A DNA stretch of 64,000 nucleotides from Avibacterium volantium (GTDB lineage: Bacteria > Pseudomonadota > Gammaproteobacteria > Enterobacterales > Pasteurellaceae): positions 1,583,001-1,647,000 of the forward strand of contig NZ_LR134167.1 in the NCBI RefSeq assembly GCF_900635775.1, in the 5' to 3' direction. The notes under the pieces were generated by a model. It was not told the DNA's origin. It made no database searches and was given only the letters and a program-made list of their open reading frames with translations. Numbering within the stretch: position 1 is the first letter of the stretch; every line of letters starts with the position of its first letter. Positions 11,115 to 20,688 of the stretch are shown here, piece after piece. A program made the translations under genes and the position numbers.

Positions 11115-12104
11115 TTAATTCCCCCTTACCAGCTGGCTTGGCTCAATAAAACAAGCACGCAAGCGGTTTGGTGCAAATTGTTCCAACGGCGGGCTGTTTT
11201 GGCATTGTTCCGTTGCAAATTGGCAACGTGGGCTAAATGGACAGCCCGTTGGCAAATGCAATAAATTAGGTGGATTGCCAGGGATAGTTAAGAGTTTGTC
11301 TTCTTCGGAATCCAAACGTGGCACAGCGTTGATCAACCCAATGGAATAAGGGTGAGTTGGCTGATAGGAAATATCTTTCGCTGAGCCATATTCCATCGTT
11401 CTTCCCGCATACATCACCAGCACCTGATCGCAGCTCCCTGCCACCACGCCAAGATCGTGCGTAATCATAATAATTGCTGTATTAAACTCGTGTTTTAGCT
11501 CATTTAATAGGGTCATAATCTGCGCTTGAACGGTTACATCTAAGGCTGTGGTTGGTTCATCAGCAATCAATAATTTTGGACGACATAATAATGCCATTGC
11601 AATCATCACACGCTGACGCATACCGCCAGAAAATTCGTGCGGATACATTGCCATTCGCTTACGCGCCTCTGGCATTTTCACCGCGTCTAACATTTTCACG
11701 GATTCTTCAAAGGCTTGTTTATAATCATAACCTTTATGTAGTACCAACACTTCCGTGAGCTGTTCGCCAATTTTCATATAAGGATTAAGCGAGGTCATTG
11801 GATCTTGGAAAATCATCGCAATTTGCTCCGCTCTTAAGCGATTTAATTGCCCTTCTGACAAACCTAAAATCTCTTCGCCATTAAAACGGGCTGAACCTGA
11901 AGTGCGTCCGTTATCAGCTAATAGTCCCATCAAAGCAAACGCGGTTTGCGATTTTCCTGAACCTGATTCACCAACAATGCCTAAGGTTTCACCAGCATTA
12001 AGGCTAAAGGTTAAGTTGTTTACTGCGGTAACCTCGCCGTCTGGCGTTTTAAAAGTTACTCTTAAATCTTGAACATCAAGGAGAGGGTGTTTTTCGTTTT
12101 TCAT
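11115..12104 (-). CDS. oppD: Oligopeptide ABC transporter ATP-binding protein OppD
   Basis: OppD is the second ATPase of the peptide importer. The 329-aa protein has the OppD-typical Walker [10 protein letters not shown] (Gln in place of Thr, as in E. coli OppD), the signature [15 protein letters not shown], Walker [13 protein letters not shown] and a C-terminal [14 protein letters not shown] cysteine motif. It starts 9 nt after the oppC stop and pairs with OppF. Confidence 0.95.
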   Translation of the reverse strand: MKNEKHPLLDVQDLRVTFKTPDGEVTAVNNLTFSLNAGETLGIVGESGSGKSQTAFALMGLLADNGRTSGSARFNGEEILGLSEGQLNRLRAEQIAMIFQDPMTSLNPYMKIGEQLTEVLVLHKGYDYKQAFEESVKMLDAVKMPEARKRMAMYPHEFSGGMRQRVMIAMALLCRPKLLIADEPTTALDVTVQAQIMTLLNELKHEFNTAIIMITHDLGVVAGSCDQVLVMYAGRTMEYGSAKDISYQPTHPYSIGLINAVPRLDSEEDKLLTIPGNPPNLLHLPTGCPFSPRCQFATEQCQNSPPLEQFAPNRLRACFIEPSQLVRGN

Positions 12105-12113
12105 TTTCTCACC

Positions 12114-13025
12114 TTATCGATCTTTCGGATCAAGCGCATCACGCAAGCCATCACCAATAAAATTAAAACAAAATAGCGTTACCACTAAAAATAATGCTGG
12201 AAAAATTAGTAACCAAGGCGCGGCTTCCATTGAGTTTGCCCCATCATTTAGTAATGCGCCCCAACTACTAAGCGGTTCTTGTGTACCTAATCCTAAGAAA
12301 CTTAAAAAAGATTCAAACAAGATCATTCCCGGCACGAGCAAGGAGGCATAAACCACCACAACACCTAATACGTTCGGCACAATATGTCTCCAAACAATTT
12401 GACTTGGTGAAACACCACATACAATGGCTGCTTCGATAAATTCTTTCCGTTTAAGGCTTAGGGTTTGCCCACGCACGATACGCGCCATATCCAGCCAAGA
12501 CACCATGCCAATTGCCACGAAAATCAGCAAAATATTTTGCCCAAAGAACGTGACCAATAGGATCACAAAAAACATAAACGGAAAAGAATATAAGATCTCT
12601 AAGATACGCATTAAAATCGCATCGGTTTTGCCGCCCACATAGCCCGCGGTTGCGCCATAAAGCGTGCCAACTAAGACGGCGATAAACGCCCCTGCGATCC
12701 CAACTAATAAGGAAATACGCCCGCCAATGGCAATACGAACTAGAAGATCTCGCCCTAAGCCGTCTGTGCCTAAATAGTGCATTGATTCAAAATCTGGCGG
12801 TGAAGACATCATTGCCCAATCGGTATCATCATAGCTAAAGGGCATCAACATTGGTGTAAAGGTTACAAAAAGCAAAATGAGAAATAACACGAAAAGGCTC
12901 ACCACCGCCGCTTTATTGCGGAAAAAACGGCGTCTGGCATCTTGCCATAAACTGCGCCCTTCGACTTTGTCTAATTGCTCCCCTAATTTTTCCATTAGTG
13001 CTTGATTTTCTTTTGTTTTTATCAT
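12114..13025 (-). CDS. oppC: Oligopeptide ABC transporter permease OppC
   Basis: This inner-membrane permease of the Opp system is 303 aa from ATG 13025, chosen because GGAG lies 8 nt upstream; a longer reading from 13070 would run into oppB. There is an N-terminal cytoplasmic segment, one helix (about residues 35-60), a periplasmic loop with YLGTDGLGRDLLVRIAIGGR, and five further helices. The EAA loop EAAIVCGVSPSQIVWRHIVPN is the ATPase contact site. The oppB stop is 14 nt upstream of this start. Confidence 0.95.
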   Translation of the reverse strand: MIKTKENQALMEKLGEQLDKVEGRSLWQDARRRFFRNKAAVVSLFVLFLILLFVTFTPMLMPFSYDDTDWAMMSSPPDFESMHYLGTDGLGRDLLVRIAIGGRISLLVGIAGAFIAVLVGTLYGATAGYVGGKTDAILMRILEILYSFPFMFFVILLVTFFGQNILLIFVAIGMVSWLDMARIVRGQTLSLKRKEFIEAAIVCGVSPSQIVWRHIVPNVLGVVVVYASLLVPGMILFESFLSFLGLGTQEPLSSWGALLNDGANSMEAAPWLLIFPALFLVVTLFCFNFIGDGLRDALDPKDR

Positions 13026-13038
13026 TGTCTGCACTCCA

Positions 13039-13959
13039 TTAATAACGAATTTTCGGGTCAATAACGGCATAAAGAATATCTACAATGGCATTGAACACAA
13101 TGGTTAATGTGCCAACCAAAATAGTTAAACTTAGCACTAAGGAATAATCACGATTTAGCGCACCATTCACGAAAAGCTGCCCGATACCCGGTAGCACGAA
13201 AATACTCTCAATCACCATAGAGCCAGTAATAATTCCCACAAAAGCAGGCCCCATATAAGAAATGACAGGCAACAGTGCAGGGCGTAACGCGTGTTTCAAA
13301 ATAATTCGCGACATTGGTAACCCTTTTGCTTTCGCCGTGCGAATAAAATTAGAATGCAAAACTTCAATCATTGAGCTACGCATAATCCGCGCAATGCTAG
13401 CAATATAAGAAAGGGAAAGGGCAATCATTGGTAAAATCATATTGGTTAGCTGCCCGCCTTCCCAACCGCCTGAAGGCAGCCATTTTAAGGTAATGGAAAA
13501 AATCAGCACCAACAACGGGGCGACCACAAAACTGGGGACAACAATTCCAGTCATCGCAAAGGTCATTATCAAATAATCTAGCCACTTATTTTGTTTCAAT
13601 GCAGCGATAACGCCTGCGGAAATCCCACATACTAAGGCAATTAAAAAGGCTGAAAAACCTAATTTTAATGAAACGGGGAAAGCTTGGGCCACCAGCTGAT
13701 TAACAGTGTAATCTTTATATTTGAATGAGGGCCCGAAATCACCGTGTGCCAAATCTTTCAAGTAAATGCCATATTGCACCATTAATGGTTCATTCAAATG
13801 ATATTTTGCTTCAATATTAGCGATGACTTCTGGTGGGTAATTTTTTTCACTGGAAAATGGACTGCCCGGAGCAAGTCGCATCATAAAAAAAGAAACGGTG
13901 ATTAAAATAAATAAGGTTGGGATCGCCTCTAAAATACGGCGAAAAATTAATTTAAGCAT
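13039..13959 (-). CDS. oppB: Oligopeptide ABC transporter permease OppB
   Basis: OppB forms the membrane channel with OppC. The 306-aa protein starts MLKLIFRRILEAIPTLF at ATG 13959. The extension from 14001 overlaps the oppA terminator hairpin and is unlikely. Six transmembrane helices are visible, with the EAA loop RTAKAKGLPMSRIILKHALR and the family motif LAPGSPFSSEKN after helix 1. A 78-bp gap with a terminator-like hairpin separates it from oppA. Confidence 0.95.
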   Translation of the reverse strand: MLKLIFRRILEAIPTLFILITVSFFMMRLAPGSPFSSEKNYPPEVIANIEAKYHLNEPLMVQYGIYLKDLAHGDFGPSFKYKDYTVNQLVAQAFPVSLKLGFSAFLIALVCGISAGVIAALKQNKWLDYLIMTFAMTGIVVPSFVVAPLLVLIFSITLKWLPSGGWEGGQLTNMILPMIALSLSYIASIARIMRSSMIEVLHSNFIRTAKAKGLPMSRIILKHALRPALLPVISYMGPAFVGIITGSMVIESIFVLPGIGQLFVNGALNRDYSLVLSLTILVGTLTIVFNAIVDILYAVIDPKIRY

Positions 13960-13993
13960 AAAATTATTCCCACAAAAAAATTTAGAAAAAAAC

Positions 13994-14028
13994 ACCCGCA
14001 CTTTTCTTAAAATGCCAAAAGTGCGGGT
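13994..14028 (-). terminator. Intercistronic terminator/attenuator between oppA and oppB
   Basis: ACCCGCACTTTT (13994-14005) pairs with AAAAGTGCGGGT (14017-14028) around an 11-nt loop, and a run of seven U follows on the minus-strand RNA. The stem is a near-uptake signal with one changed base. It should reduce read-through and give excess OppA binding protein over the membrane subunits. Confidence 0.8.
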
Positions 14029-14036
14029 AAAAAAGA

Positions 14037-15677
14037 TTAATGTTTAATGATATAAACGTCTTTTAAGTAATAGTTTTGTGCTGGGTGCGCATAAGCAAAG
14101 CCTTTCACCCAAGGTTTAATTAAACGAGGTTGAACATAGTGATAAACTGGCACCATTGCGGTATCCTCATCTAACAATCCTTCTGCTTTGGCATACACTT
14201 CTGCACGCTCATCATCGCTTTGCGCTTTGAATGAAGAATCAATCAAGGCATCATAAGCTGGATTTTTATAGAATGCAGTGTTGTTCGCACTATTGGATAA
14301 ATAATAGTTCAAGAATGTGCTGGCTTCATTATAATCCGCACACCAACCTGCACGCGCCACATCAAAGTTGCCTTGATGACGGGTATCTAAGTAGGTTTTC
14401 CACTCTTGATTTTCCAAAGTGATATTCACCACGCCTTGTAAATTTTTCTTCCAAATGGACTGCGCAGCACTCGCCAATTTTTTGTGGTTATCAGAGGTGT
14501 TATATAACAATTTGAAATTTAATGGGTGAGATTTATCAAAGCCCGCTTCTTTCAACAATTTAAGCGCTTCTTGGTTACGCTGATCTTGCGTCCAATTTGC
14601 CCACTCAGGATTAGTCATTTTCTCAGCCCCATTGATAAATGGTGGGGTGAAAATATAAGCGGGTTTTTGCCCTTGTTGTAACACTTTATCAGTTAAAATT
14701 TCACGTTCTAAGGCTAAAGATAAGGCTCTACGCACTTTTGGATTATCAAACGGTGCTTTGGCCGTATTGATTTCATAAAGATAAGTACAAAGCAACGGTG
14801 CGTGATAAAGCTCATCACCTAACTCTTTTTTCACTTTACTATAAAGCTCAATAGGAATTTCTTTGCCTGTCATATCCTCATCACCTGCACGATAACGCGC
14901 AACATCTGTTGATGCAGATTCGATAGGCAATAACACCACTTTATCCAACACGGTGCGCGCGTTGTCCCAATAATTCGGATTGCGCTCTAACACGGCTTTT
15001 TCGTTTACCACTGCAGATTTCAGCACAAATGCCCCGTTACCTACGAGATTACCTGGTTTCGTCCAGTTATCACCAAATTGCTCTACCACTTTTTTATTTA
15101 CTGGCGCTAACACATAATGCTCAACCAATTTATCAACATAAGGCACAGATTCGGTTAAATGTAACACTAAAGTATGATCGTCTTTGGCTTCAACACCGAG
15201 ATCAGTAACAGGAAGTTTGCCTGCGGTAACTTGATCCGCATTTTTCAATTTCACAAATTCTAAGAAGCTTGCATAAGGTGCTGCCGTTTTCGGATCGGCT
15301 AAACGCTGCCACGCATAAACGAAATCACCTGCCACAACAGGATCACCATTTGACCATTTAGCCTCAGGGCGAAGGTGGAATGTCCAGGTTTTAAAATCTG
15401 GGCTATGCTCCCAAGAGGTCGCCGCCCCCGGAATAATATGCCCTTTCGCATCAGAAGTCACTAAGGTTTCAAACAACTGACGCGCATAATAACCTTCTAC
15501 ATCGCCTTCCATTTTTTGTGGATCAAGGGTGGCGGGGTTAGAACTAATATTCCAAGTTAATTCTTGCTTTTCTGCTAACTGTGTCCCCGCGGGTACCTCA
15601 GCCGCCATTGCCGACCCCACAGAAAGGGATAGCCCTAAAATGGCAGATAAAAGTGTTTTTTTGAATGACGTGTGCAT
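14037..15677 (-). CDS. oppA: Oligopeptide-binding periplasmic protein OppA
   Basis: OppA is the substrate receptor of the peptide importer (SBP family 5). The 546-aa precursor has a signal peptide (residues 1-25, cleaved after SVGSAMA). The family signature NPATLDPQKMEGDVEGY comes early in the mature part, and WSNGDPVVAGDFVYAWQRL follows, typical of OppA/DppA. It is the first gene of oppABCDF. Some Pasteurellaceae OppA proteins also bind heme, which cannot be judged here. Confidence 0.95.
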   Translation of the reverse strand: MHTSFKKTLLSAILGLSLSVGSAMAAEVPAGTQLAEKQELTWNISSNPATLDPQKMEGDVEGYYARQLFETLVTSDAKGHIIPGAATSWEHSPDFKTWTFHLRPEAKWSNGDPVVAGDFVYAWQRLADPKTAAPYASFLEFVKLKNADQVTAGKLPVTDLGVEAKDDHTLVLHLTESVPYVDKLVEHYVLAPVNKKVVEQFGDNWTKPGNLVGNGAFVLKSAVVNEKAVLERNPNYWDNARTVLDKVVLLPIESASTDVARYRAGDEDMTGKEIPIELYSKVKKELGDELYHAPLLCTYLYEINTAKAPFDNPKVRRALSLALEREILTDKVLQQGQKPAYIFTPPFINGAEKMTNPEWANWTQDQRNQEALKLLKEAGFDKSHPLNFKLLYNTSDNHKKLASAAQSIWKKNLQGVVNITLENQEWKTYLDTRHQGNFDVARAGWCADYNEASTFLNYYLSNSANNTAFYKNPAYDALIDSSFKAQSDDERAEVYAKAEGLLDEDTAMVPVYHYVQPRLIKPWVKGFAYAHPAQNYYLKDVYIIKH

Positions 15678-15816
15678 CTTTTCCTCCTAGATTGTTTTTA
15701 TAAAATGGCTTTCATTAATAAAGGAATTTTCTGATGTTGTAAATAAGAAATTGCGAAATCATCAGGAATTTTTTCTCTCTTTTCTAATCACAGCATTTGA
15801 TTTACAAAAAATAGAC

Positions 15817-15898
15817 AAAAAAGCACCGCACTTTTGTTTTTACGCATAAGAATCCTCATACAACAGAGTTCTTATAAAACCAAAGTGCGGTGTTTTTT
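15817..15898. terminator. Uptake-signal inverted pair between oppA and uvrD
   Basis: AAAAAAGCACCGCACTTT (from about 15817) and AAAGTGCGGTGTTTTTT (15882-15898) form a 17-bp stem. A smaller nested AAGAA/TTCTT pairing lies in the long loop. The element lies downstream of uvrD on the minus strand and upstream of oppA, so it most likely terminates uvrD transcripts. Confidence 0.7.
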
Positions 15899-15921
15899 CA
15901 CTTAATTTTTTTGATTTAGGT

Positions 15922-18108
15922 TTAGGAGAGTTTTTCTAGCTTCGCTAAGGCGGCAATGAGCCATTTGATGCCTTCGCCTTGGAAAGCAATTTGTAGGCGA
16001 GTATTGTTGTCTTCACCTTCCACATTAATAATTGTGCCATTTCCAAATTTGCCGTGTTTAACTTTTTGTCCCATTCTCCATTCACTATCCTTGCCCGATT
16101 TATGCGTATTTAGCGATCCCACGGCTGCGCGGTTATAGGCACGGGTAACCGTACCGCGTAAACGCACTTCTTGAATGCAATCTTCTGGCAGTTCCTCAAT
16201 AAACCGTGAAGGCAAATGGCGCTCTTCTTTACCATATAAGCGGCGACTTTCTGCATAGCTAATGGTCAGTTTTTGTTTGGCTCGGGTAATCCCCACATAA
16301 GCCAGACGGCGTTCTTCTTCTAAACGCCCCGGTTCTTCAAAGGAACGGAAACTCGGGAATATTCCCTCTTCTACGCCCACCATAAAAACACGGGCAAATT
16401 CTAGCCCTTTGGCAGAATGCAAGGTCATCATTTGCACGCTGGATTGATGTGGTGAAGCCTGCTCTTCCCCTGCTTCTAAAGAGGCGTGAGTGAGAAATGC
16501 CATTAAGTCTGTCATTTCTTCGGCGTCTTCAGGCTTGATAAATTCTCGGGTGGCGCTGACTAATTCTTCCAAGTTTTCGATCCGCACTTCGCCTTTCTCG
16601 CCTTTTTCTTGCTTATACATTTCATATAAGCCTGAATGTTTGATGACAAAATCCGTTTGCGCGAACAAAGGCATTTCCGCCGTTTCTTGCTGTAAGGAAT
16701 TAATTAATTCGGTAAAGCGCAACAAGGCAGTGGCAGCACGTCCTGCCAGCATATTTTCCTGAATGGCAACTTGAATGGCTTGCCATAGGGTGATTTGTCG
16801 CTCACGCGTTAATTGGCGCAGAACATCTAAGGTGCGATCGCCAATACCTCGTGTTGGCGTGTTGATAACACGTTCAAAGGCGGCATCATCAAAGCGATTG
16901 GCGATTAAACGCAAATAGGCTAAGGCATCTTTAATTTCTTGCCGTTCAAAGAAGCGTAATCCACCATAAATGCTATAAGGGATTTGCGCACGAATCAAGG
17001 CTTCTTCTATCACGCGCGATTGGCTATTACTACGATATAAAATGGCACAATCATCTAGCTTTCCACCATCATCGAGCCAGATTTTAATTTGGTTTGCCAC
17101 AAACTGCGCTTCGTCAATTTCATTGAATGCGGCATAAATTCCCACAGGATCGCCCTGTTCACCCTCTGTCCATAAATCTTTACCAAGACGGTTGCTGTTA
17201 TTGGCGATCAAATGGTTTGCGCTATTGAGAATATTGGCCGTAGAGCGATAATTTTGCTCAAGGCGAATGGTTTGTGCATTGTGAAAATCTTCTAAAAAAC
17301 GATGAATGTTTTCTACTTGCGCGCCACGCCAGCCATAAATAGACTGATCGTCATCACCCACGATCATTATTTTGCCCGTTTCCCCTACCAATAATTTGAT
17401 CCACGCATATTGAATTTTGTTGGTATCCTGAAACTCATCAACTAAAATTTGCGAAAAGCGTTGTTGATAACGTTGCAAAATCAACGGTTTTTTCAGCCAT
17501 AATTCATAGGCACGAAGCAATAATTCAGAAAAATCTAACAAACCTGCGCGATCGCAAGCATCTTGATAAATTTGATAAATTTTAATCCAAGTACGTTCTT
17601 GAATATCACCGTCATCATCAAGTTGATGCGGTCGCAAACCTTCTTCTTTTTTGTTGTTGATATACCAGCACGCTTGTTTCGGAGGATAAGCGTTTTCATC
17701 AATATTGTGCAATTTAATCAAGCGTTTAACTAAGCGTAGTTGATCATCACTGTCTAAAATTTGAAAATCCTGCGGCAGCCCTGCATCGGCATAATGGGCG
17801 CGCAATAAGCGGTGAGCAATGCTGTGAAATGTGCCGATCCACATTCCCATTACACGTTGTGATGAATATTTCGCCAAAGTTTCTTCAATTCGATGGCGCA
17901 TTTCTGCTGCGGCTTTATTGGTAAAGGTTACCGCCATTATGCTTCCTTCAGAGATTTGCTCAACAGCAATCAGCCAAGCAATGCGAAAAGTCAGCACCCG
18001 CGTTTTACCGCTACCCGCGCCCGCTAGTACTAAATAATTGCCTAAGGGCGCAGCCACCGCTTCACGTTGTTTATCGTTTAAACCATCAAGTAATTCAGAA
18101 ATATCCAT
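15922..18108 (-). CDS. uvrD: DNA helicase II UvrD
   Basis: UvrD is an SF1A 3'-5' helicase in mismatch and nucleotide-excision repair. The 728-aa length matches E. coli (720). It has Walker A AGAGSGKTRVL, motif Ia TFTNKAAAEMRHR, motif II VDEFQDTN, motif III VGDDDQSIYGWRGA, motif IV EQNYRST, motif V MTLHSAKGLEF and motif VI YVGITRAKQKL. The C-terminal Tudor-like RNA-polymerase-binding segment MGQKVKHGKFGNGTI is present. It is a single gene flanked by uptake-signal hairpins on both sides. Confidence 0.97.
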   Translation of the reverse strand: MDISELLDGLNDKQREAVAAPLGNYLVLAGAGSGKTRVLTFRIAWLIAVEQISEGSIMAVTFTNKAAAEMRHRIEETLAKYSSQRVMGMWIGTFHSIAHRLLRAHYADAGLPQDFQILDSDDQLRLVKRLIKLHNIDENAYPPKQACWYINNKKEEGLRPHQLDDDGDIQERTWIKIYQIYQDACDRAGLLDFSELLLRAYELWLKKPLILQRYQQRFSQILVDEFQDTNKIQYAWIKLLVGETGKIMIVGDDDQSIYGWRGAQVENIHRFLEDFHNAQTIRLEQNYRSTANILNSANHLIANNSNRLGKDLWTEGEQGDPVGIYAAFNEIDEAQFVANQIKIWLDDGGKLDDCAILYRSNSQSRVIEEALIRAQIPYSIYGGLRFFERQEIKDALAYLRLIANRFDDAAFERVINTPTRGIGDRTLDVLRQLTRERQITLWQAIQVAIQENMLAGRAATALLRFTELINSLQQETAEMPLFAQTDFVIKHSGLYEMYKQEKGEKGEVRIENLEELVSATREFIKPEDAEEMTDLMAFLTHASLEAGEEQASPHQSSVQMMTLHSAKGLEFARVFMVGVEEGIFPSFRSFEEPGRLEEERRLAYVGITRAKQKLTISYAESRRLYGKEERHLPSRFIEELPEDCIQEVRLRGTVTRAYNRAAVGSLNTHKSGKDSEWRMGQKVKHGKFGNGTIINVEGEDNNTRLQIAFQGEGIKWLIAALAKLEKLS

Positions 18109-18168
18109 TACATCACCACTGTTTTTTTATACAGGTTAAATTATAGGGGGATTTTGTCAAAAGGCAAG

Positions 18169-18206
18169 AAGTGCGGTGAAATTTTTATGAATTTTTCACC
18201 GCACTT
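18169..18206 (-). terminator. Uptake-signal hairpin downstream of rlmM
   Basis: AAGTGCGGTGAAA (18169-18181) and TTTCACCGCACTT (18194-18206) form a 13-bp stem with a 12-nt AT-rich loop, 4 bp beyond the rlmM stop codon. It separates the gcvA-rlmM transcript from uvrD. Confidence 0.7.
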
Positions 18207-18209
18207 TAA

Positions 18210-19301
18210 TTAAGGCAATAAATAGAGATAAACGGTGATCTCTTCCCTATCGTGATACAAATGTTTTGCTTTGAGTTTGTATTTAAGTCCTTGTTTATCC
18301 AAGGCTTGCTCAATCATTGCTAAACATTCTTTGACTTCCGCATAACGCTTTTTCATTGGCAATTTTAAGTTGAAAATACTGGCGTGACACCAGCCATTGA
18401 TCAACCATTTTGCGATGAGTTGTGCGATGCGACTAGGCTGTTCCACCATATCACACACTAGCCAATCAATGCGGCGGCGTTTCGGGGGCTGAAATTTAAA
18501 ACCGTCTTCTGCGCAATGTTCGATCCGCCCTGTTTCGTGCAAACTGGCTGCCATTTTGCCGTGATCCACTGCATAAACAAATAAACCACGCTTAACCAGT
18601 TGATATGTCCAACCCCCAGGGCAAGCACCAAGATCGACCGCATATTGGTTTTCGTTCAGATATTGGCTTTCTTTTTGTTTCGGAATAAAAGTTAAGATGG
18701 CTTCTTCTAATTTCAGGGTAGAACGGCTTGGCGCATCTGCGGGGAATTTAAGCCGTTGAATGCCCATAAAATAAGGGGAATGATTGTGGTTGTAGGAATA
18801 GCCCACATAGCACGCGGTGGATTGCAAGAAAAAAACGTGTAAAGTTACCGCACTTTTGTGGCTATCTTTACCTTGTAAAAAGCCGTCTTTTTTCAATGCG
18901 TTACGCAACGGCACAGTAAATTTGCGGCAAAATCCCGAAAGCTCTTTGGCTTCGTTAGTATCGGCAGTTTCCACAAATAATTCGGTGCTATTTTTGAGCT
19001 TTTTCGCCAATTCACTTTGGCGATATTGCGATAAAATAGGGCTGATACGATCTTCGGGGGAAAGATCTTGCAGTAAATCTGACACCACGATCATTTGGCG
19101 AGCAAAAATCAGTTGATCGAAAGGCAATTCTTGCGCAAGGCGATCCGCTTCGCCTGCTTGATAACATTCAAAAATTACATAGCCTGAATTCGGCTCAACA
19201 CGCGCAAAACCAAACACACCGCGCTCACTGGCTTTATCGGTGATTTCTGCGGCTAATTCTTTTTCAAAACCAATACGGCAATATAAGGCAAGTTTATTCA
19301 T
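18210..19301 (-). CDS. rlmM: 23S rRNA (cytidine-2498-2'-O)-methyltransferase RlmM
   Basis: RlmM methylates the 2'-OH of C2498 in 23S rRNA. The 363-aa protein has an N-terminal THUMP-like domain and a Rossmann SAM domain with [26 protein letters not shown]. The 2'-O-MTase catalytic residues appear as Lys in the NQYAVDLG approach, Asp in [11 protein letters not shown], and Lys in [12 protein letters not shown]. The start overlaps the gcvA stop by 8 nt, so it is translationally coupled to gcvA, an arrangement also seen in enterics. Confidence 0.94.
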   Translation of the reverse strand: MNKLALYCRIGFEKELAAEITDKASERGVFGFARVEPNSGYVIFECYQAGEADRLAQELPFDQLIFARQMIVVSDLLQDLSPEDRISPILSQYRQSELAKKLKNSTELFVETADTNEAKELSGFCRKFTVPLRNALKKDGFLQGKDSHKSAVTLHVFFLQSTACYVGYSYNHNHSPYFMGIQRLKFPADAPSRSTLKLEEAILTFIPKQKESQYLNENQYAVDLGACPGGWTYQLVKRGLFVYAVDHGKMAASLHETGRIEHCAEDGFKFQPPKRRRIDWLVCDMVEQPSRIAQLIAKWLINGWCHASIFNLKLPMKKRYAEVKECLAMIEQALDKQGLKYKLKAKHLYHDREEITVYLYLLP

Positions 19302-20184
19302 TATTATTTCTTATTTCTTTAATTATCCATTGGCGGAATGCCAAAATTTGTTCATCATTGGCTTTATCTAATTGATTTACCACATAAAAAGATTTTGGAT
19401 CTTTTAGCTGGGTTGGGAGTACCACTTGTAAATTCCCTTTATCAATTTCCTGTTGAGCCAGCAGTCGATTAGCAAGCACAATACCTTGTCCGTGTACAGC
19501 CGCTTGTAATGCCATAAAAGTATGACTAAAAATCGGCCCGTGCTGAATATCTAGCCCTTTGAGGTGCAGATAATTCGCCATATTCTGCCAGTTATCACGG
19601 GTATGAATATGAATCAGCGTATGTTTTTTAAGATCTTCTGCGGAATGTACAGGTTGTTTAGCCAAGAGTTTTGGTGAAGCAAGCAAAAGCAAATTTTCTT
19701 CTGCTAATTTTTCCACTTGCAGATTTTCCCACGCACCACGTCCATAGTAAATGGCAATATCAATTTCGCGATTTAGCAAACCTTCATCTTGATCTACTCC
19801 TGTTAAACGCACTTCAATATCAGGATAAAGCTCATTAAATCTGCTTAAACGCGGCACAAGCCATTGAATACCAAAGGTTTGTGGTACGCTGATGGCAATA
19901 TGTTTTTCATTTTTCTGCAGCATTAATTTTTGCGTAACTTCGGACAAACGGCGCAAGATCTCGGTAACTTCTTTAAAATAAATCTGCCCTAACTCAGTTA
20001 ACACTAACGCACGGTGCTGACGCTTAAATAATTCAATGCCTAAAAAATCTTCTAATAATTTAATTTGATGACTCACTGCGGCTTGGGTAACAAAGAGTTC
20101 ATCAGCAGCTTTTGTGAAACTTAAATGACGTGCCGCACATTCAAAAGCTTTCAGTGAATTCAAGGGAGGCAAACGTTTATACAT
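19294..20184 (-). CDS. gcvA: LysR-type regulator GcvA
   Basis: GcvA controls glycine-cleavage genes and activates the GcvB small RNA when glycine is abundant. The 296-aa protein begins with the GcvA/AmpR-type start [23 protein letters not shown], with the helix-turn-helix at about residues 23-42 ([19 protein letters not shown]), followed by the LysR effector domain. Its divergent partner is the GcvB RNA gene, which makes the assignment firm. rlmM overlaps its 3' end. An ATTAG (complement of the CTAAT core described for GcvA) at 20237-20241 lies in the shared regulatory region. Confidence 0.92.
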   Translation of the reverse strand: MYKRLPPLNSLKAFECAARHLSFTKAADELFVTQAAVSHQIKLLEDFLGIELFKRQHRALVLTELGQIYFKEVTEILRRLSEVTQKLMLQKNEKHIAISVPQTFGIQWLVPRLSRFNELYPDIEVRLTGVDQDEGLLNREIDIAIYYGRGAWENLQVEKLAEENLLLLASPKLLAKQPVHSAEDLKKHTLIHIHTRDNWQNMANYLHLKGLDIQHGPIFSHTFMALQAAVHGQGIVLANRLLAQQEIDKGNLQVVLPTQLKDPKSFYVVNQLDKANDEQILAFRQWIIKEIRNNNE

Positions 20185-20273
20185 AAAATCTTCTCAAATG
20201 AAAAATTATCAGTTATACTAACTCACTGATTTATCTATTAGTTTTTTTAATGCAAGGGATAAAAAAATATCCT

Positions 20274-20302
20274 TTGTTCTCGCCCACGCATCTCACTACA
20301 AT
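20274..20302 (+). promoter_or_regulatory. Sigma-70 promoter of the GcvB RNA
   Basis: TTGTTC at 20274-20279 and TACAAT at 20297-20302 are separated by 17 bp, predicting transcription from about 20309-20311. It is divergent from gcvA, so GcvA bound in between could both repress itself and activate this promoter. Confidence 0.75.
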
Positions 20303-20310
20303 ACGCACAT

Positions 20311-20481
20311 ACTTAATGATTGGTAATTCCTTATTGGTTAAGAGTTTCGACTTAAGTATGATGTTGTGTTTGCATAGTTCGGGCAACCGAACGGAGTAAC
20401 TGGTTAGTTACTCATTTCACTTCCTGTATATTTATTAAACCATTTTGGTTAAGCACCGCTCAATTGGGCGGTGTTTTTTTT
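20311..20481 (+). ncRNA. gcvB: GcvB small regulatory RNA
   Basis: GcvB is an Hfq-dependent RNA that represses amino-acid and peptide uptake mRNAs such as oppA and dppA. The roughly 171-nt gene lies divergent from gcvA. It has a G/U-rich seed (TGATGTTGTGTTTGCAT, 20359-20375, matching the R1 seed core of enteric GcvB) and a conserved TTTCACTTCCTGTA block at about 20414-20428. A terminal hairpin CACCGC/GCGGTG (20454-20473) with eight Us closes it. The 5' part (ACTTAATGATTGG) differs from E. coli. GcvB is known in Pasteurella multocida. The oppA gene in this window is a likely target, by inference. Confidence 0.9.
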
Positions 20482-20618
20482 ATTTCTATGGCCTATTGAT
20501 CATTTATTTGCGTAAGATCTTAGCATAATTTACGATTTGCCCGAAATAGATTTACTCAATTCCGCTATTCCAACATTTCTCAAAAAAAATTCACACAAAA
20601 ATTACCGCACTTTTCTCA

Positions 20619-20646
20619 TTGCAAGTTTTTAAGAATGGTGTAAATT
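20619..20646 (+). promoter_or_regulatory. Candidate ilvE promoter
   Basis: TTGCAA (20619-20624), a 16-bp spacer and TAAATT (20641-20646) lie 43 bp before the ilvE start, and an AAGGAA ribosome binding site precedes ATG 20689. The match is moderate. No leader-peptide attenuator is seen between 20482 and 20688. Confidence 0.4.
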
Positions 20647-20688
20647 AATCCTATTCAGTTGTAACAATATCATAATTAAGGAAACAAA

